DNA from: an uncultured Bacilli bacterium
GTDB taxonomy: Bacteria; Bacillota_I; Bacilli_A; RF39; UBA660
Direction: 5' to 3'
Assembly: GCA_944363695.1 (NCBI GenBank)
Contig: CALVUW010000001.1
Location: 1-33,585 of the forward strand
Length of the DNA: 33,585 nt
In this document: positions 1 through 7,953 of the stretch, piece by piece
Position numbering within the stretch: position 1 is the stretch's first letter
Layout of the letters: each line of letters begins with the position of its first letter
Notes under the pieces: generated by a model
What the model saw: the letters and a program-made list of their open reading frames with translations, nothing else
Databases searched by the model: none
Told to the model about the DNA's origin: nothing
Program-made: the position numbers and the translations under genes

Positions 1-1171
1 TCGCATATTGATGACGATATTCTCCCTTAACTGGGAAATAATATTTAGGTTGCATAAGATTAATTAATAGGCTTAAATCTTCACGTGAAGCATGATGTAG
101 CAAATGCTTTTTACTAGATAGACTAATAGCATTGACACCCAACATAGCAATGTCATCCATAACCGTTGCAAAACGTTTTTCTACACCCGGATAAGACGGT
201 TCTGTAATGAAAATCGTATCGGTTGTTTTTAATTTAATATAACGATCATAGCCTTTAATAATTCTTTCTAAGTTAGCAAAAGGCTTTTCTTTCTCATCAG
301 AGATAAAGACAACGACATCTTTGTCATCCAAATTCGTTAAATCACCTATGACATGTTTATCAACGGTTAAATAGTGGTGATTAATTGCATAATGAATTGT
401 ATGCTGTAAACTCTTACCCATAATGACGATTTTTCGATGCGTTTTGCTAACTTCGTCAAAAATTTCTTGAATCCGATAGAAATGAGCCGGAAAAATAGTA
501 GCGATAATCCGATTTGGATTCTTTGCTAATACGTTACGAATAAAATCTTGCACACGATTATTAGGGCTAGTATAACCACTACGCTCTGCATACATAGACT
601 CACATAGCAAGCACAATACGCCTTGCTTGCCCACATAGGCTAATTTACCAATATCTGTTTTATAAATTCCAGTCATCGTATGATCAAAAGTAAAATCACC
701 CGTATATACAATCGCACCATCGGCTGTATATAATACATAACATAAAGCATCAGGAATAGAATGCGTCATCGCAATAGCGAACATACTTTCTTTACCAAAT
801 GCAACTTTAGTATGTGGTTTAATTTCTATTAGCTTACATTTTTCTTTTTGCTCTTCCGTCAAATCTAACTTTAATAATTCTAACGTCAACTTGGCACCAT
901 AGATAGGAACTTCTGGTAAACTTTTTAAAATATCTGGTACAGCTCCCATATTTCCCTCGTGTCCATGGGTTAGAAAGATACCTTTAATCTGTTTACGATG
1001 TTTTATTAAATAATCATAATTAGGAATAATATAATCAATTCCCAAATTCTTTTCATTATCATATTTTAATCCGGCATCAAAGACATAAATATTTTTATCG
1101 ACGGTTACAATATACATATTTTTTCCATTCTCGTTTAAACCGCCTAAACTAAAAATTTTAATTTTACTCAT
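1..1171 (-). CDS. rnjB: RNase J2-like metallo-beta-lactamase/beta-CASP ribonuclease (C-terminus beyond window)
   Basis: About 390 N-terminal residues are visible; the gene runs off the left edge. The opening MSKIKIFSLGGLNENGKNMY is typical of RNase J, as are THSIPDA, the TGDFTFD metal-ligand segment and the late VKGEYRHQ segment of the beta-CASP region. RNase J enzymes process and degrade mRNA and rRNA in Bacillota. The HxHxDH metal motif, however, reads HGHEGN: the two histidines remain but Asp-His is Gly-Asn. Loss at this site is known for RNase J2 (RnjB), which partners the active RNase J1, so an accessory J2-like subunit is inferred. The start is chosen for the AAAGGAGT ribosome site four bases upstream. 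A strong promoter lies in the end of the upstream gene. Confidence 0.88.
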   Translation of the reverse strand, partial: MSKIKIFSLGGLNENGKNMYIVTVDKNIYVFDAGLKYDNEKNLGIDYIIPNYDYLIKHRKQIKGIFLTHGHEGNMGAVPDILKSLPEVPIYGAKLTLELLKLDLTEEQKEKCKLIEIKPHTKVAFGKESMFAIAMTHSIPDALCYVLYTADGAIVYTGDFTFDHTMTGIYKTDIGKLAYVGKQGVLCLLCESMYAERSGYTSPNNRVQDFIRNVLAKNPNRIIATIFPAHFYRIQEIFDEVSKTHRKIVIMGKSLQHTIHYAINHHYLTVDKHVIGDLTNLDDKDVVVFISDEKEKPFANLERIIKGYDRYIKLKTTDTIFITEPSYPGVEKRFATVMDDIAMLGVNAISLSSKKHLLHHASREDLSLLINLMQPKYYFPVKGEYRHQYA

Positions 1172-1207
1172 ATAAACTCCTTTCTTATCCCGTTGTAAAC
1201 GTCCTTC

Positions 1208-1236
1208 ATTATACGCTATTTTTTCCGTTTTGGCAA
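1208..1236 (-). promoter_or_regulatory. SigA-type promoter for the RNase J2-like gene
   Basis: On the minus strand TTGCCA (1236-1231) and TATAAT (1213-1208) are separated by exactly 17 bases. It overlaps the last codons of the upstream gene, so the RNase J2-like gene can be transcribed separately from the DedA-rnc run. Confidence 0.65.
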
Positions 1237-1698
1237 GTAATAAGCCATTTGCTTCTGTAAACGTTTAGTATTATGATCCATTGTTTCTTGATAAAACTGC
1301 AAATGTAAATCTGTTCGCCGATTGGTTCCATCCAGCTGATATAAGTCAAAATGAAGGATTTTATCTAATAAAGTTACCCCATAGATTCCCTGATATACTA
1401 AGATGGTATCCAACAATGGTAAATCCGATAACAAAAAAGATAATAACTGACTATCTTTTGTCGCATTAATGAGATGGGTCACTTGTGATATTTGTTCTAG
1501 TAATATATCCACACTTTGATGATTGGTTACTAAGGGAGTTACATCACGATTAAAAAAAGGAGCTTCTACTACATCCGGAATTGTCTGTTGCAACAAACAT
1601 ATGCTTTTAACCAATGTAAAGCGATTATAACTAGCTACTTGTTGTTTTAATTCCACTTCGGTTGTTAACATTTCAAACTTTTGCTCCCAGTTTCCCAT
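1216..1698 (-). CDS. Conserved-looking hypothetical protein, 160 aa
   Basis: I do not recognise the family. The protein is soluble and mostly helical by composition, with no signal peptide, no membrane segment and no zinc motif. It ends in a basic tail (PKRKK). It starts nine bases after the rnc stop codon, with GAGG overlapping that stop region as ribosome site, so it is probably co-transcribed with rnc. Its 3' end contains the promoter of the RNase J2-like gene. Placement between two ribonuclease genes hints at RNA metabolism, but nothing in the protein itself shows that. Confidence 0.7.
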   Translation of the reverse strand: MGNWEQKFEMLTTEVELKQQVASYNRFTLVKSICLLQQTIPDVVEAPFFNRDVTPLVTNHQSVDILLEQISQVTHLINATKDSQLLSFLLSDLPLLDTILVYQGIYGVTLLDKILHFDLYQLDGTNRRTDLHLQFYQETMDHNTKRLQKQMAYYLPKRKK

Positions 1699-1707
1699 AT
1701 TTACCTC

Positions 1708-2373
1708 TTAAGAAGCTAACTTTTCTAACGCATTTTTAGCAGCTACTTGTTCTGCTTCTTTCTTGCTGCTACCTTTGCCAACACCATAGATGATATCATC
1801 TATTTTCACTTGCATCGTAAACTGTTTGTCATGTGGTGGACCACTTTCTTCAATTAATTCATAATAAAGACTCTTTTGGCTAGTTTGTACAGCCTCTTGC
1901 AAAGCAGATTTATAATCTTCAAAAAAGCTGACACTAGGATTTTTAATATACGGTACAATAATATCAAGAATTACTCTTCTAGCCGTTGCATAGCCCAAAT
2001 CTAGATAAATGGCTCCCATTAACGCTTCAAAAATATCAGCGACAATAGCTTTTTTAAATTTACCACCCGAAGTTGCTTCGCCATGACCAACTTTTATATA
2101 TTGTGGTAGTCCTAATTGCATGGAATATTCATACAAAGCATTTTCACACACATAACTAGCTCTGACTTTCGTCATTTCACCTTCTGTTTCACTATAATTA
2201 TTATATAAATAATCAGCAACTGCTAAATCTACCACAGCATCTCCTAAAAATTCTAAACGCTCATAGTCTTTTTTAGCACGATGTTCATTAGCATAAGAAG
2301 AATGCGAAAAGGCAATTGTATATAACGTTTGATCTTTAGGATGAATATGCAAAGTAGCAAATAATTCTTTCAC
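1708..2373 (-). CDS. rnc: Ribonuclease III
   Basis: Cleaves double-stranded RNA, chiefly rRNA precursors and structured mRNA, in the cytoplasm. The family signature ERLEFLGDAVVDL is at about residues 39-51, and the second acidic cluster DIFEALMGAIYLD at about 113-125, giving the Mg-binding Glu/Asp set of the nuclease domain. A double-stranded RNA-binding domain follows from about residue 155 (SALQEAVQ) to the end (GKGSSKKEAEQVAAKNAL). Length 221 aa is normal. The start is GTG, four bases after a GAAGGAAC ribosome site. It sits in a minus-strand run with DedA and two unknown genes rather than next to smc-ftsY as in Bacillus. Confidence 0.95.
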   Translation of the reverse strand: MKELFATLHIHPKDQTLYTIAFSHSSYANEHRAKKDYERLEFLGDAVVDLAVADYLYNNYSETEGEMTKVRASYVCENALYEYSMQLGLPQYIKVGHGEATSGGKFKKAIVADIFEALMGAIYLDLGYATARRVILDIIVPYIKNPSVSFFEDYKSALQEAVQTSQKSLYYELIEESGPPHDKQFTMQVKIDDIIYGVGKGSSKKEAEQVAAKNALEKLAS

Positions 2374-2391
2374 AATAGTTCCTTCTTTCTA

Positions 2392-2805
2392 TTAACGCAC
2401 TTTAGGATTTTCTTTTTCAAAATAAGATTGTAATACCACTTCAGAAAATTGCTCACCAATATTATCACCAGTTAAGCAAAAATCTTGATAATCATTATCA
2501 CGAAATTTTCTAATTTCTAGTAATCTTAAATCGTCCATTTCCATCTGTAAAACTTCTAAAGCATATAATTGATCATCAGAAATTTCTTTAGGCATAAAAC
2601 CTGCAGCTTGTGTTTGATTATACATATAAAATAAAGCATCTCCCATATCACGGGCAATTGCTATCCGATCAGAAGTAGGGTAATTTTTTTTCTTCTGATA
2701 ATCAACTAAACAATCTTGATGTCTATCTTCTATCAGGCGTTCATAACGATAAATTTCTCCCTCTTGATCAACCACTACTAAATTATAATCTGTTATCTTT
2801 TTCAT
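2392..2805 (-). CDS. Hypothetical acidic protein, 137 aa
   Basis: Not recognised. A soluble, charged protein with no signal peptide or membrane segment. It begins MKKITDYNLVVVDQEGEIYRY, which looks like a beta-hairpin opening, followed by helices rich in Asp, Glu and Gln. It starts about 20 bases after the DedA gene ends, behind a GGGGGATAAG site, and is followed 18 bases later by rnc, so it is likely in the same transcript. Confidence 0.7.
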   Translation of the reverse strand: MKKITDYNLVVVDQEGEIYRYERLIEDRHQDCLVDYQKKKNYPTSDRIAIARDMGDALFYMYNQTQAAGFMPKEISDDQLYALEVLQMEMDDLRLLEIRKFRDNDYQDFCLTGDNIGEQFSEVVLQSYFEKENPKVR

Positions 2806-2825
2806 TTTATCTTATCCCCCTATTA

Positions 2826-3455
2826 CTATTTAGCCGTTTCTTTGTTTTTCTTAGATCGCTTCCAATAAAAGATCACAATAGCTAGTATAACTAAAACAGC
2901 AAGTATCGCTACAATGATATGTGAGTATGTATCAAAAATATTAACAATATTCTCCCAATTCTCACCAACCAAAGATCCAACTAAAATCAATACAAAATTC
3001 CAAATAAGGGAACCAATTGTAGTATAAAGCAAAAACTTAGGAATTGGCATTTCACTCATACCAGCTGGTATAGAAATTAAGCTACGAATTAATGGTACAA
3101 ACCGACAGAAGAATACCGTTTTATTTCCTTTGGTGTCAAACCATTCATCCGCTTTATCAATATCACTGGTTTTAAGACGCAATATCTTTCCCAATTTACC
3201 AGATATTAGCTTTTTCAAACGCTCTTTATTGAATATTTTTCCAATGTAATATAAAGCAATCGCCCCAACGATAGAACCTGCTGTTGCGGCTAAAACCATG
3301 ACAACAATATTCAATTTAGTATAGGTCGTCATAAAACCACCAAATAATAGAATAACTTCTGATGGAATCGGTGGAAATATATTTTCAATGGCAATCATTA
3401 AGAAAACTCCTAAATAGCCATATTGATTCATAACTGATAAAACAAATTCTTGCAT
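2826..3455 (-). CDS. DedA family membrane protein (VTT/SNARE-associated domain)
   Basis: A 209-aa polytopic membrane protein. The segment IENIFPPIPSEVILLFGGF near residue 23 and the conserved FCRFVPLIRSLISIPAG near residue 116 are hallmarks of the DedA/VTT family. Members act as lipid scramblases or flippases, for example for undecaprenyl-phosphate or phosphatidylethanolamine, and help maintain proton motive force. Hydrophobic spans are at about 10-30, 48-72, 138-160 and 176-200, followed by a basic C-terminus (YWKRSKKNKETAK). AAGGAGAG lies about eight bases before the ATG. It appears to be the first gene of a minus-strand run that continues to rnc. The transported lipid cannot be told from sequence. 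Confidence 0.9.
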   Translation of the reverse strand: MQEFVLSVMNQYGYLGVFLMIAIENIFPPIPSEVILLFGGFMTTYTKLNIVVMVLAATAGSIVGAIALYYIGKIFNKERLKKLISGKLGKILRLKTSDIDKADEWFDTKGNKTVFFCRFVPLIRSLISIPAGMSEMPIPKFLLYTTIGSLIWNFVLILVGSLVGENWENIVNIFDTYSHIIVAILAVLVILAIVIFYWKRSKKNKETAK

Positions 3456-3485
3456 TGTAAACTCTCCTTTTTATAACCTAACAGT

Positions 3486-3491
3486 ATTATA
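3486..3491 (-). promoter_or_regulatory. Probable -10 element upstream of the DedA gene
   Basis: TATAAT stands 31 bases before the DedA start codon on the minus strand. The -35 position (TAGGAA around 3514-3509 with a 17-base spacer) is a poor match, so the promoter is only moderately supported. Confidence 0.4.
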
Positions 3492-3602
3492 TCCCAGAAG
3501 TTGGAAAATTCCTAGTATTTTTCACAAGACAAATGCTTTATTAACATCTAAATATGTCAGCTTATAGCCAAGCTGCATTAATTATTTATATTTTTTAACG
3601 TT

Positions 3603-5558
3603 TTACAAGTCACCTTTATAAAAGTATATTTTCAATGCATTATCTGAATATTTAGGTTTTGATACATCAATATCTAATACTTTTCCAATATAATATATTA
3701 TATATTGGGATGCAATCAATAAATCAAACTCTGCTAATAACCCGTCATACCTACTTTCAATAAGTATATTGTCATTACCCAAATATTTTAAAAGCTCACC
3801 TTCATATTTACTAGTAGATTTTTGCTTAAAATAAATCGAACATGTATTATTTAAATTTTCATAATTAATAAATCTTCCGTGGGAAAAATTCTTTTTTTCA
3901 TGAATAAGGCAATTAAATACCCCTGATTCAATAATTTTACTTTCTAAGTCATAACAAGCAGTATCACTAAAATCACCACGAAAAATATTAATTAAACCGT
4001 GTTCTTTTATTTTATTTATACTATCTTTATCCATCAAATTTTCTAGCCTATCGTTCCAATAATTTACAGATTCTTCAATAAAATCATTCAAATCAAAATT
4101 ATGATTCACGTTACTATAATAATATTTTAGAAAAATTGCAGCAGGAGCAACTGCTCCTTCAAATGATAAAAATCCCCTTTCTTTTCCTTTGTTAGATGCC
4201 GTTCTATAGCTTAATATATTTTTCTTTGGTATTCCAGTCTTTATTACAATATTTTGTAATTCACCCTTTGTAATAATATAAATATTTTTACAATCAAAGT
4301 TTTTAACACTATTTATAACGTCATTTGTTGTACCAGAATATGAAAATAAAATAACTTTATTAATAGTTTTATTATTTCTATACAAAACATCTCTAGGATA
4401 TATTGGATATGTATTACATCCCAATAATGAATTAATAATTTTTGATGCAAAATATGCACCAGCATACGAGCCTCCTGTCCCTATAAATAAGCAATTATCA
4501 TTTTCATTAAAATCTATATCATTAATCTTTTCACTTGCAGGAGAGTTTATTGCATTAATAATTCGTGTTTTTAAATTATTAATATTTATATTACAGCGTT
4601 TAATTTTTTTTCTTTCACTATACTCAAAGTTATTACAAGTGCAATCGTTATCTATTTGTTTTATTTTAAACAACGAAGACAGGTGACCTCTTGCTCCCAT
4701 TTTAGCAACAACCTTTGATGTAAGTTTATTAGAATTTTCATACCATTTTGAAAATAACTTAACATTATATTGAAAATTATTTTTTAAACAATCTCTAATG
4801 ATACTAGATATAAAAGCATCACCAGCTCCTGTGGAATCAACAACAGTACCTTTAATAATTAAATTAAAATTATATAATATGCCATCATATATAAATGTTG
4901 CCCCATTTTCGCCTCTAGTTATAGTCATAAATTTAGGATTTAAATAGTTATATAATTCTAAATCGTTTTCTAATTGTAATTTTTTTAATAAATATTTTGT
5001 TACACGCTCATTAAAATTAATAATTTCAAACTTATTTTTAATTTTTTTGATTATTTCGTTATTATTTAATTTTTCAAACTCAAAATATTGCCCTAAATCA
5101 ATAATTTTCTTATTTTTAGTTTCATCAATTATCATTTGATTTTTATCATTTAAATTATCAAAAACTAATATGTCATCATCTTTAATATGACTTATTATAT
5201 AACGACTATCAATTAAACTTTCATCATACCATTTTTTGTTATTACAAAAAGGGCATCTTTTTTTTGATGTGAATGACAATTGCCCTTCATTATCAAAATA
5301 TGAGACATGGAAACATCGTGTCCTTATGTCATCTAAAACCTTTATATTAGAGACATCAACCTTTAAATTTTCTAAACTTTTAATTGCCATTTTGCCTTGA
5401 ATGTCATTACCACAAACTGCAAAAACTGATGTAGCAATCCCCATCTTAGCAAGGTTGGCAATAATATTATGAGCAGTCATGCCACCATTAACGCCCAATA
5501 ACTTCCCGTTTTTATAATAATAATCTGTAACTAAATCACCAATACTTACTACTCTCAT
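3603..5558 (-). CDS. PfkB-family sugar kinase fused to a double-SIS sugar isomerase-like domain
   Basis: Two enzymes in 651 aa. Residues 1-295 are a ribokinase/PfkB fold: GVNGGMTAHNIIANLAKMG near 22-40 is signature one, and DSTGAGDAF at 241-249 is signature two with the catalytic Asp247. A CPFC pair at 102-105 sits in an insertion unusual for PfkB and could bind zinc with C309-type cysteines (CTC, 306-308). From about 335 to 651 is a SIS (phosphosugar isomerase/aminotransferase) domain with GTGGS (360-364) and SYSGTT (406-411). A second half ends with EKKNFSHGR, resembling the GlmS isomerase lobe. It probably phosphorylates a sugar or nucleoside and isomerises a phosphosugar. It is the last gene of the six-gene operon, one base after the hydrolase stop. 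Decayed fragments of a second copy lie at 10453-10563 and 12965-13085. Confidence 0.85.
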   Translation of the reverse strand: MRVVSIGDLVTDYYYKNGKLLGVNGGMTAHNIIANLAKMGIATSVFAVCGNDIQGKMAIKSLENLKVDVSNIKVLDDIRTRCFHVSYFDNEGQLSFTSKKRCPFCNNKKWYDESLIDSRYIISHIKDDDILVFDNLNDKNQMIIDETKNKKIIDLGQYFEFEKLNNNEIIKKIKNKFEIINFNERVTKYLLKKLQLENDLELYNYLNPKFMTITRGENGATFIYDGILYNFNLIIKGTVVDSTGAGDAFISSIIRDCLKNNFQYNVKLFSKWYENSNKLTSKVVAKMGARGHLSSLFKIKQIDNDCTCNNFEYSERKKIKRCNININNLKTRIINAINSPASEKINDIDFNENDNCLFIGTGGSYAGAYFASKIINSLLGCNTYPIYPRDVLYRNNKTINKVILFSYSGTTNDVINSVKNFDCKNIYIITKGELQNIVIKTGIPKKNILSYRTASNKGKERGFLSFEGAVAPAAIFLKYYYSNVNHNFDLNDFIEESVNYWNDRLENLMDKDSINKIKEHGLINIFRGDFSDTACYDLESKIIESGVFNCLIHEKKNFSHGRFINYENLNNTCSIYFKQKSTSKYEGELLKYLGNDNILIESRYDGLLAEFDLLIASQYIIYYIGKVLDIDVSKPKYSDNALKIYFYKGDL

Positions 5559-5559
5559 T

Positions 5560-6213
5560 TTAATAGTCTCCCTCTACATTTTTATCTAGCCATTCGTATA
5601 TGTATTTTTCTTTAAAAGCATGTGATGTCAAAAAATGATTATCATCTTTAATTATTTTTAATTCAATATTTTTAGCACCTAATTCTTTAAGTCTATTATA
5701 GCTATCAATACTTTCATTGACACTTACTACATCATCTTTATCACCGTGATAAATAAGAATTGGTTTATTTTTTATCAATTGTAAATTTTGTTCAATGGGA
5801 AGCATTATACCCCCGGCGACTGAGACTATTCCCTTAAAAAGTTTAGGGCGTTGAATCAGATAATTCCAAGCTCCATATGCGCCCATACTCGACCCTAAAA
5901 TAAATATATTATTTTTATCAAATTTATAATTTTCATACTCAATATTTATTATTTCTTCTATATCTCTTAAATGATAATCCCAAAAATTATACACATGACA
6001 CTGGGGAGCAATTACTATATATGGTATATCTAACTTATTCATGTATTTTGGTAATGCATATTTTTCTATATTATCCAAATTATTTCCGCGTTCACCAATT
6101 CCATGCAAAAATAATAAAACAGGCAGATTCTCCTTAACACTTTTTGGATAATAAATAAAATATTGAAACAAACTATTATCATTTATTCTAATACTTTTTC
6201 TTTCTTTTAACAT
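5560..6213 (-). CDS. Alpha/beta hydrolase (esterase/prolyl-oligopeptidase-like)
   Basis: A compact cytosolic alpha/beta-hydrolase. LLFLHGIGERG is the oxyanion-hole strand, GSSMGAYG carries the nucleophile Ser, HGDKDDVV supplies the acid Asp, and DDNHF the catalytic His. This resembles feruloyl-esterase/PHB-depolymerase-like single-domain esterases (Peptidase_S9 or Esterase_PHB type). No signal peptide. I start at the ATG at 6213 because GAGGGG lies eight bases upstream; a longer frame reaches 6246. The gene overlaps the end of the CAT-like gene by 26 bases and is followed one base later by the PfkB-SIS gene, so translation is coupled. It probably deacylates or hydrolyses a pathway intermediate; the substrate is unknown. 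Confidence 0.85.
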   Translation of the reverse strand: MLKERKSIRINDNSLFQYFIYYPKSVKENLPVLLFLHGIGERGNNLDNIEKYALPKYMNKLDIPYIVIAPQCHVYNFWDYHLRDIEEIINIEYENYKFDKNNIFILGSSMGAYGAWNYLIQRPKLFKGIVSVAGGIMLPIEQNLQLIKNKPILIYHGDKDDVVSVNESIDSYNRLKELGAKNIELKIIKDDNHFLTSHAFKEKYIYEWLDKNVEGDY

Positions 6214-6889
6214 AAGTCTTCCCCTCTTCATATAAAATTTCATCAATTTGAAGAATATTTTCTTGTAATGTATTTATTAATAGTCTTATATGATACCCAT
6301 CTTGAAAAGCATGATTAACCAATATTGAAAAATCAATCAAATATTTATCATTCATTTTATAATATTTCCCCCAACAAACCTTGGGCTTACTTGACTTTTC
6401 TAGATTATTCGATGCATCTTTAAAATTGTTAAACTTAATCCACGGCAAACAAGTTACTTGAATTTTATTCATATTATCCAAATTAGAAATTTTATAATAA
6501 TCAACACCATTTTCTGCATCATGTTTAGCATTATTAAATTCTTTCATAAATTTTAAGTAATCATTATCATATTTAATATATCTAGTAAAATTCAATTCAT
6601 GATTTTGTGTCAATACAGTAACTGTTGCAGCAATATCATCATATTTATACACATCATATTTCCCATTATCTTTCCCATATCCATATTTAAATGCATCTAT
6701 CTCATTCATCGACATTAATACCAAATATGTCATAGTGCCATAAAGCGATTGGTTGGCATTTTTTACCATGCAAACCAAATTAGTAATATCTAACGTAGTA
6801 GTAATGCCTGTATATGGATCATCAAAATCACAAAAAGTTTTATAAGCCTTTTTTCGAGACCAATCTGCTAAATTAACTTGTTTTTTCAT
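6188..6889 (-). CDS. Chloramphenicol acetyltransferase-family (CAT-like) acyltransferase
   Basis: A 233-aa protein with the CAT fold. The active-site signature NHAFQDGYH at 192-200 holds the catalytic His193 and structural Asp197 (family HHxxxDGxH). TCLPWIKFNNF at 146-156 matches the conserved substrate-pocket strand, and the N-terminal YKTFCDFDDPYTGITTTLDI resembles the CAT opening strand. The family acetylates chloramphenicol or other hydroxyl groups from acetyl-CoA in a trimer. The sequence is divergent and embedded in a biosynthetic-looking operon, so acylation of the pathway product or self-protection is as likely as antibiotic resistance. ATGA overlap with the upstream phosphoribosyltransferase-like gene implies translational coupling. 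Confidence 0.88.
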   Translation of the reverse strand: MKKQVNLADWSRKKAYKTFCDFDDPYTGITTTLDITNLVCMVKNANQSLYGTMTYLVLMSMNEIDAFKYGYGKDNGKYDVYKYDDIAATVTVLTQNHELNFTRYIKYDNDYLKFMKEFNNAKHDAENGVDYYKISNLDNMNKIQVTCLPWIKFNNFKDASNNLEKSSKPKVCWGKYYKMNDKYLIDFSILVNHAFQDGYHIRLLINTLQENILQIDEILYEEGKTYVKRKKKY

Positions 6890-7941
6890 AACACTAATTT
6901 CCTTTTATATTCTCCTACTTCACTATTTTCATTAAAATCATGATTTTTAACTAAGCACTCTACTATTTTTTTCCTATTTAAATCAAAAACTCCTAACGAA
7001 TCCACATAATCAATTTTACCAACACTATTTTTCCAATCATTATCTTTCCAACTATAAGGGCTGCTAAAACATAAGCCGTATATATAATCAAAGAATAAGT
7101 TATAATCAATCGCTGCTGATCTTTCTAAAAACATTTGCTCAACTCTATTTATACTCGGATACCTAACAATACATATATTTTCTACTTCGATATTATAATC
7201 ATATAGTGAATTAATTGCTAATTGTAACGTTTTGCCTGTTAAAACATTATCATCAAACAAATCAACACTAGCATTAGCTATTCCCCCAGATCCAATTAAT
7301 CCACCAAAATTATTAATATTAAATTTTCTTAAATCTATTAATTGTTTATTAGAATAGCCAGAGACTTCTTTATTAAATTTTAATAATAATGTTTTTCCCT
7401 CTTTGTTTTGATTAATTATTCTAGAAATAATTGGTAATTCAATTCCACCATAACTCAAACCGCAGTAATTCATAAGCTCGTTAGTATTATTACATTTTTC
7501 ATTATATAAAGATACTGCCACATAATTTTCGCCAAAATTATCTATTTCCCTATAAGCCCTATAGTCTTTTGAATAATCTTCTTTTTCTAAATCAATCAAC
7601 TCTCTTTTCAAATTACCGTCCAAAATATCTTTCGTATCTCTAATACTATTCATAATATCATGAACATTTATAATGTACTGGAATTCAAAACATATAAAGC
7701 TCATCACCTGCTCAACTTTTAAAAGACTTTTATAAATATCATAAAAATCATTATATGTATTTGATGATACATCAAGTAAGACGTTTTTATCAAAATAATT
7801 TGAAACTAATTTATGATTCATAATGATCAGCAAAACATTTCTACAGTTATCTAAAATTCCAAGCAATAATTTTTTGTTTGACTCATTATTTATATTTACC
7901 GTCGCTGCTACAGCATTTAATGAATCATCTAAGAACTCCAA
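6886..7941 (-). CDS. Phosphoribosyltransferase-like protein with extended N-terminal domain
   Basis: Residues about 155-280 resemble a type I phosphoribosyltransferase. SYGGIELP at 163-170 matches the early PPi-loop strand, and DLFDDNVLTGKTLQLAI at 228-244 matches the PRPP-binding signature (two acidic residues, then T-G-K-T). Such enzymes transfer ribose-5-phosphate from PRPP to a base, or the reverse. The 150-residue N-terminal part is helical and unrecognised, and the C-terminus is also unassigned. The start is uncertain: no in-frame ATG lies near the 5' end. TTG at 7941 gives the longest frame but lacks a good ribosome site. The next in-frame ATG is residue 41. It follows the HAD gene by 12 bases and overlaps the CAT-like gene by ATGA. 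Confidence 0.75.
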   Translation of the reverse strand: MEFLDDSLNAVAATVNINNESNKKLLLGILDNCRNVLLIIMNHKLVSNYFDKNVLLDVSSNTYNDFYDIYKSLLKVEQVMSFICFEFQYIINVHDIMNSIRDTKDILDGNLKRELIDLEKEDYSKDYRAYREIDNFGENYVAVSLYNEKCNNTNELMNYCGLSYGGIELPIISRIINQNKEGKTLLLKFNKEVSGYSNKQLIDLRKFNINNFGGLIGSGGIANASVDLFDDNVLTGKTLQLAINSLYDYNIEVENICIVRYPSINRVEQMFLERSAAIDYNLFFDYIYGLCFSSPYSWKDNDWKNSVGKIDYVDSLGVFDLNRKKIVECLVKNHDFNENSEVGEYKRKLVL

Positions 7942-7953
7942 ATAATTTTTGTG

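Noticed and set aside
3558..3575. Terminator for the PfkB-SIS operon (CAGCTT-GGCTAT-AAGCTG)
   Set aside because: The stem is only six base pairs and no T tract follows on the minus strand.
6188..6889. Plain chloramphenicol-resistance gene
   Set aside because: The CAT motif is present, but the gene is translationally coupled inside a metabolic operon and diverges from known resistance enzymes, so resistance is only one possibility.
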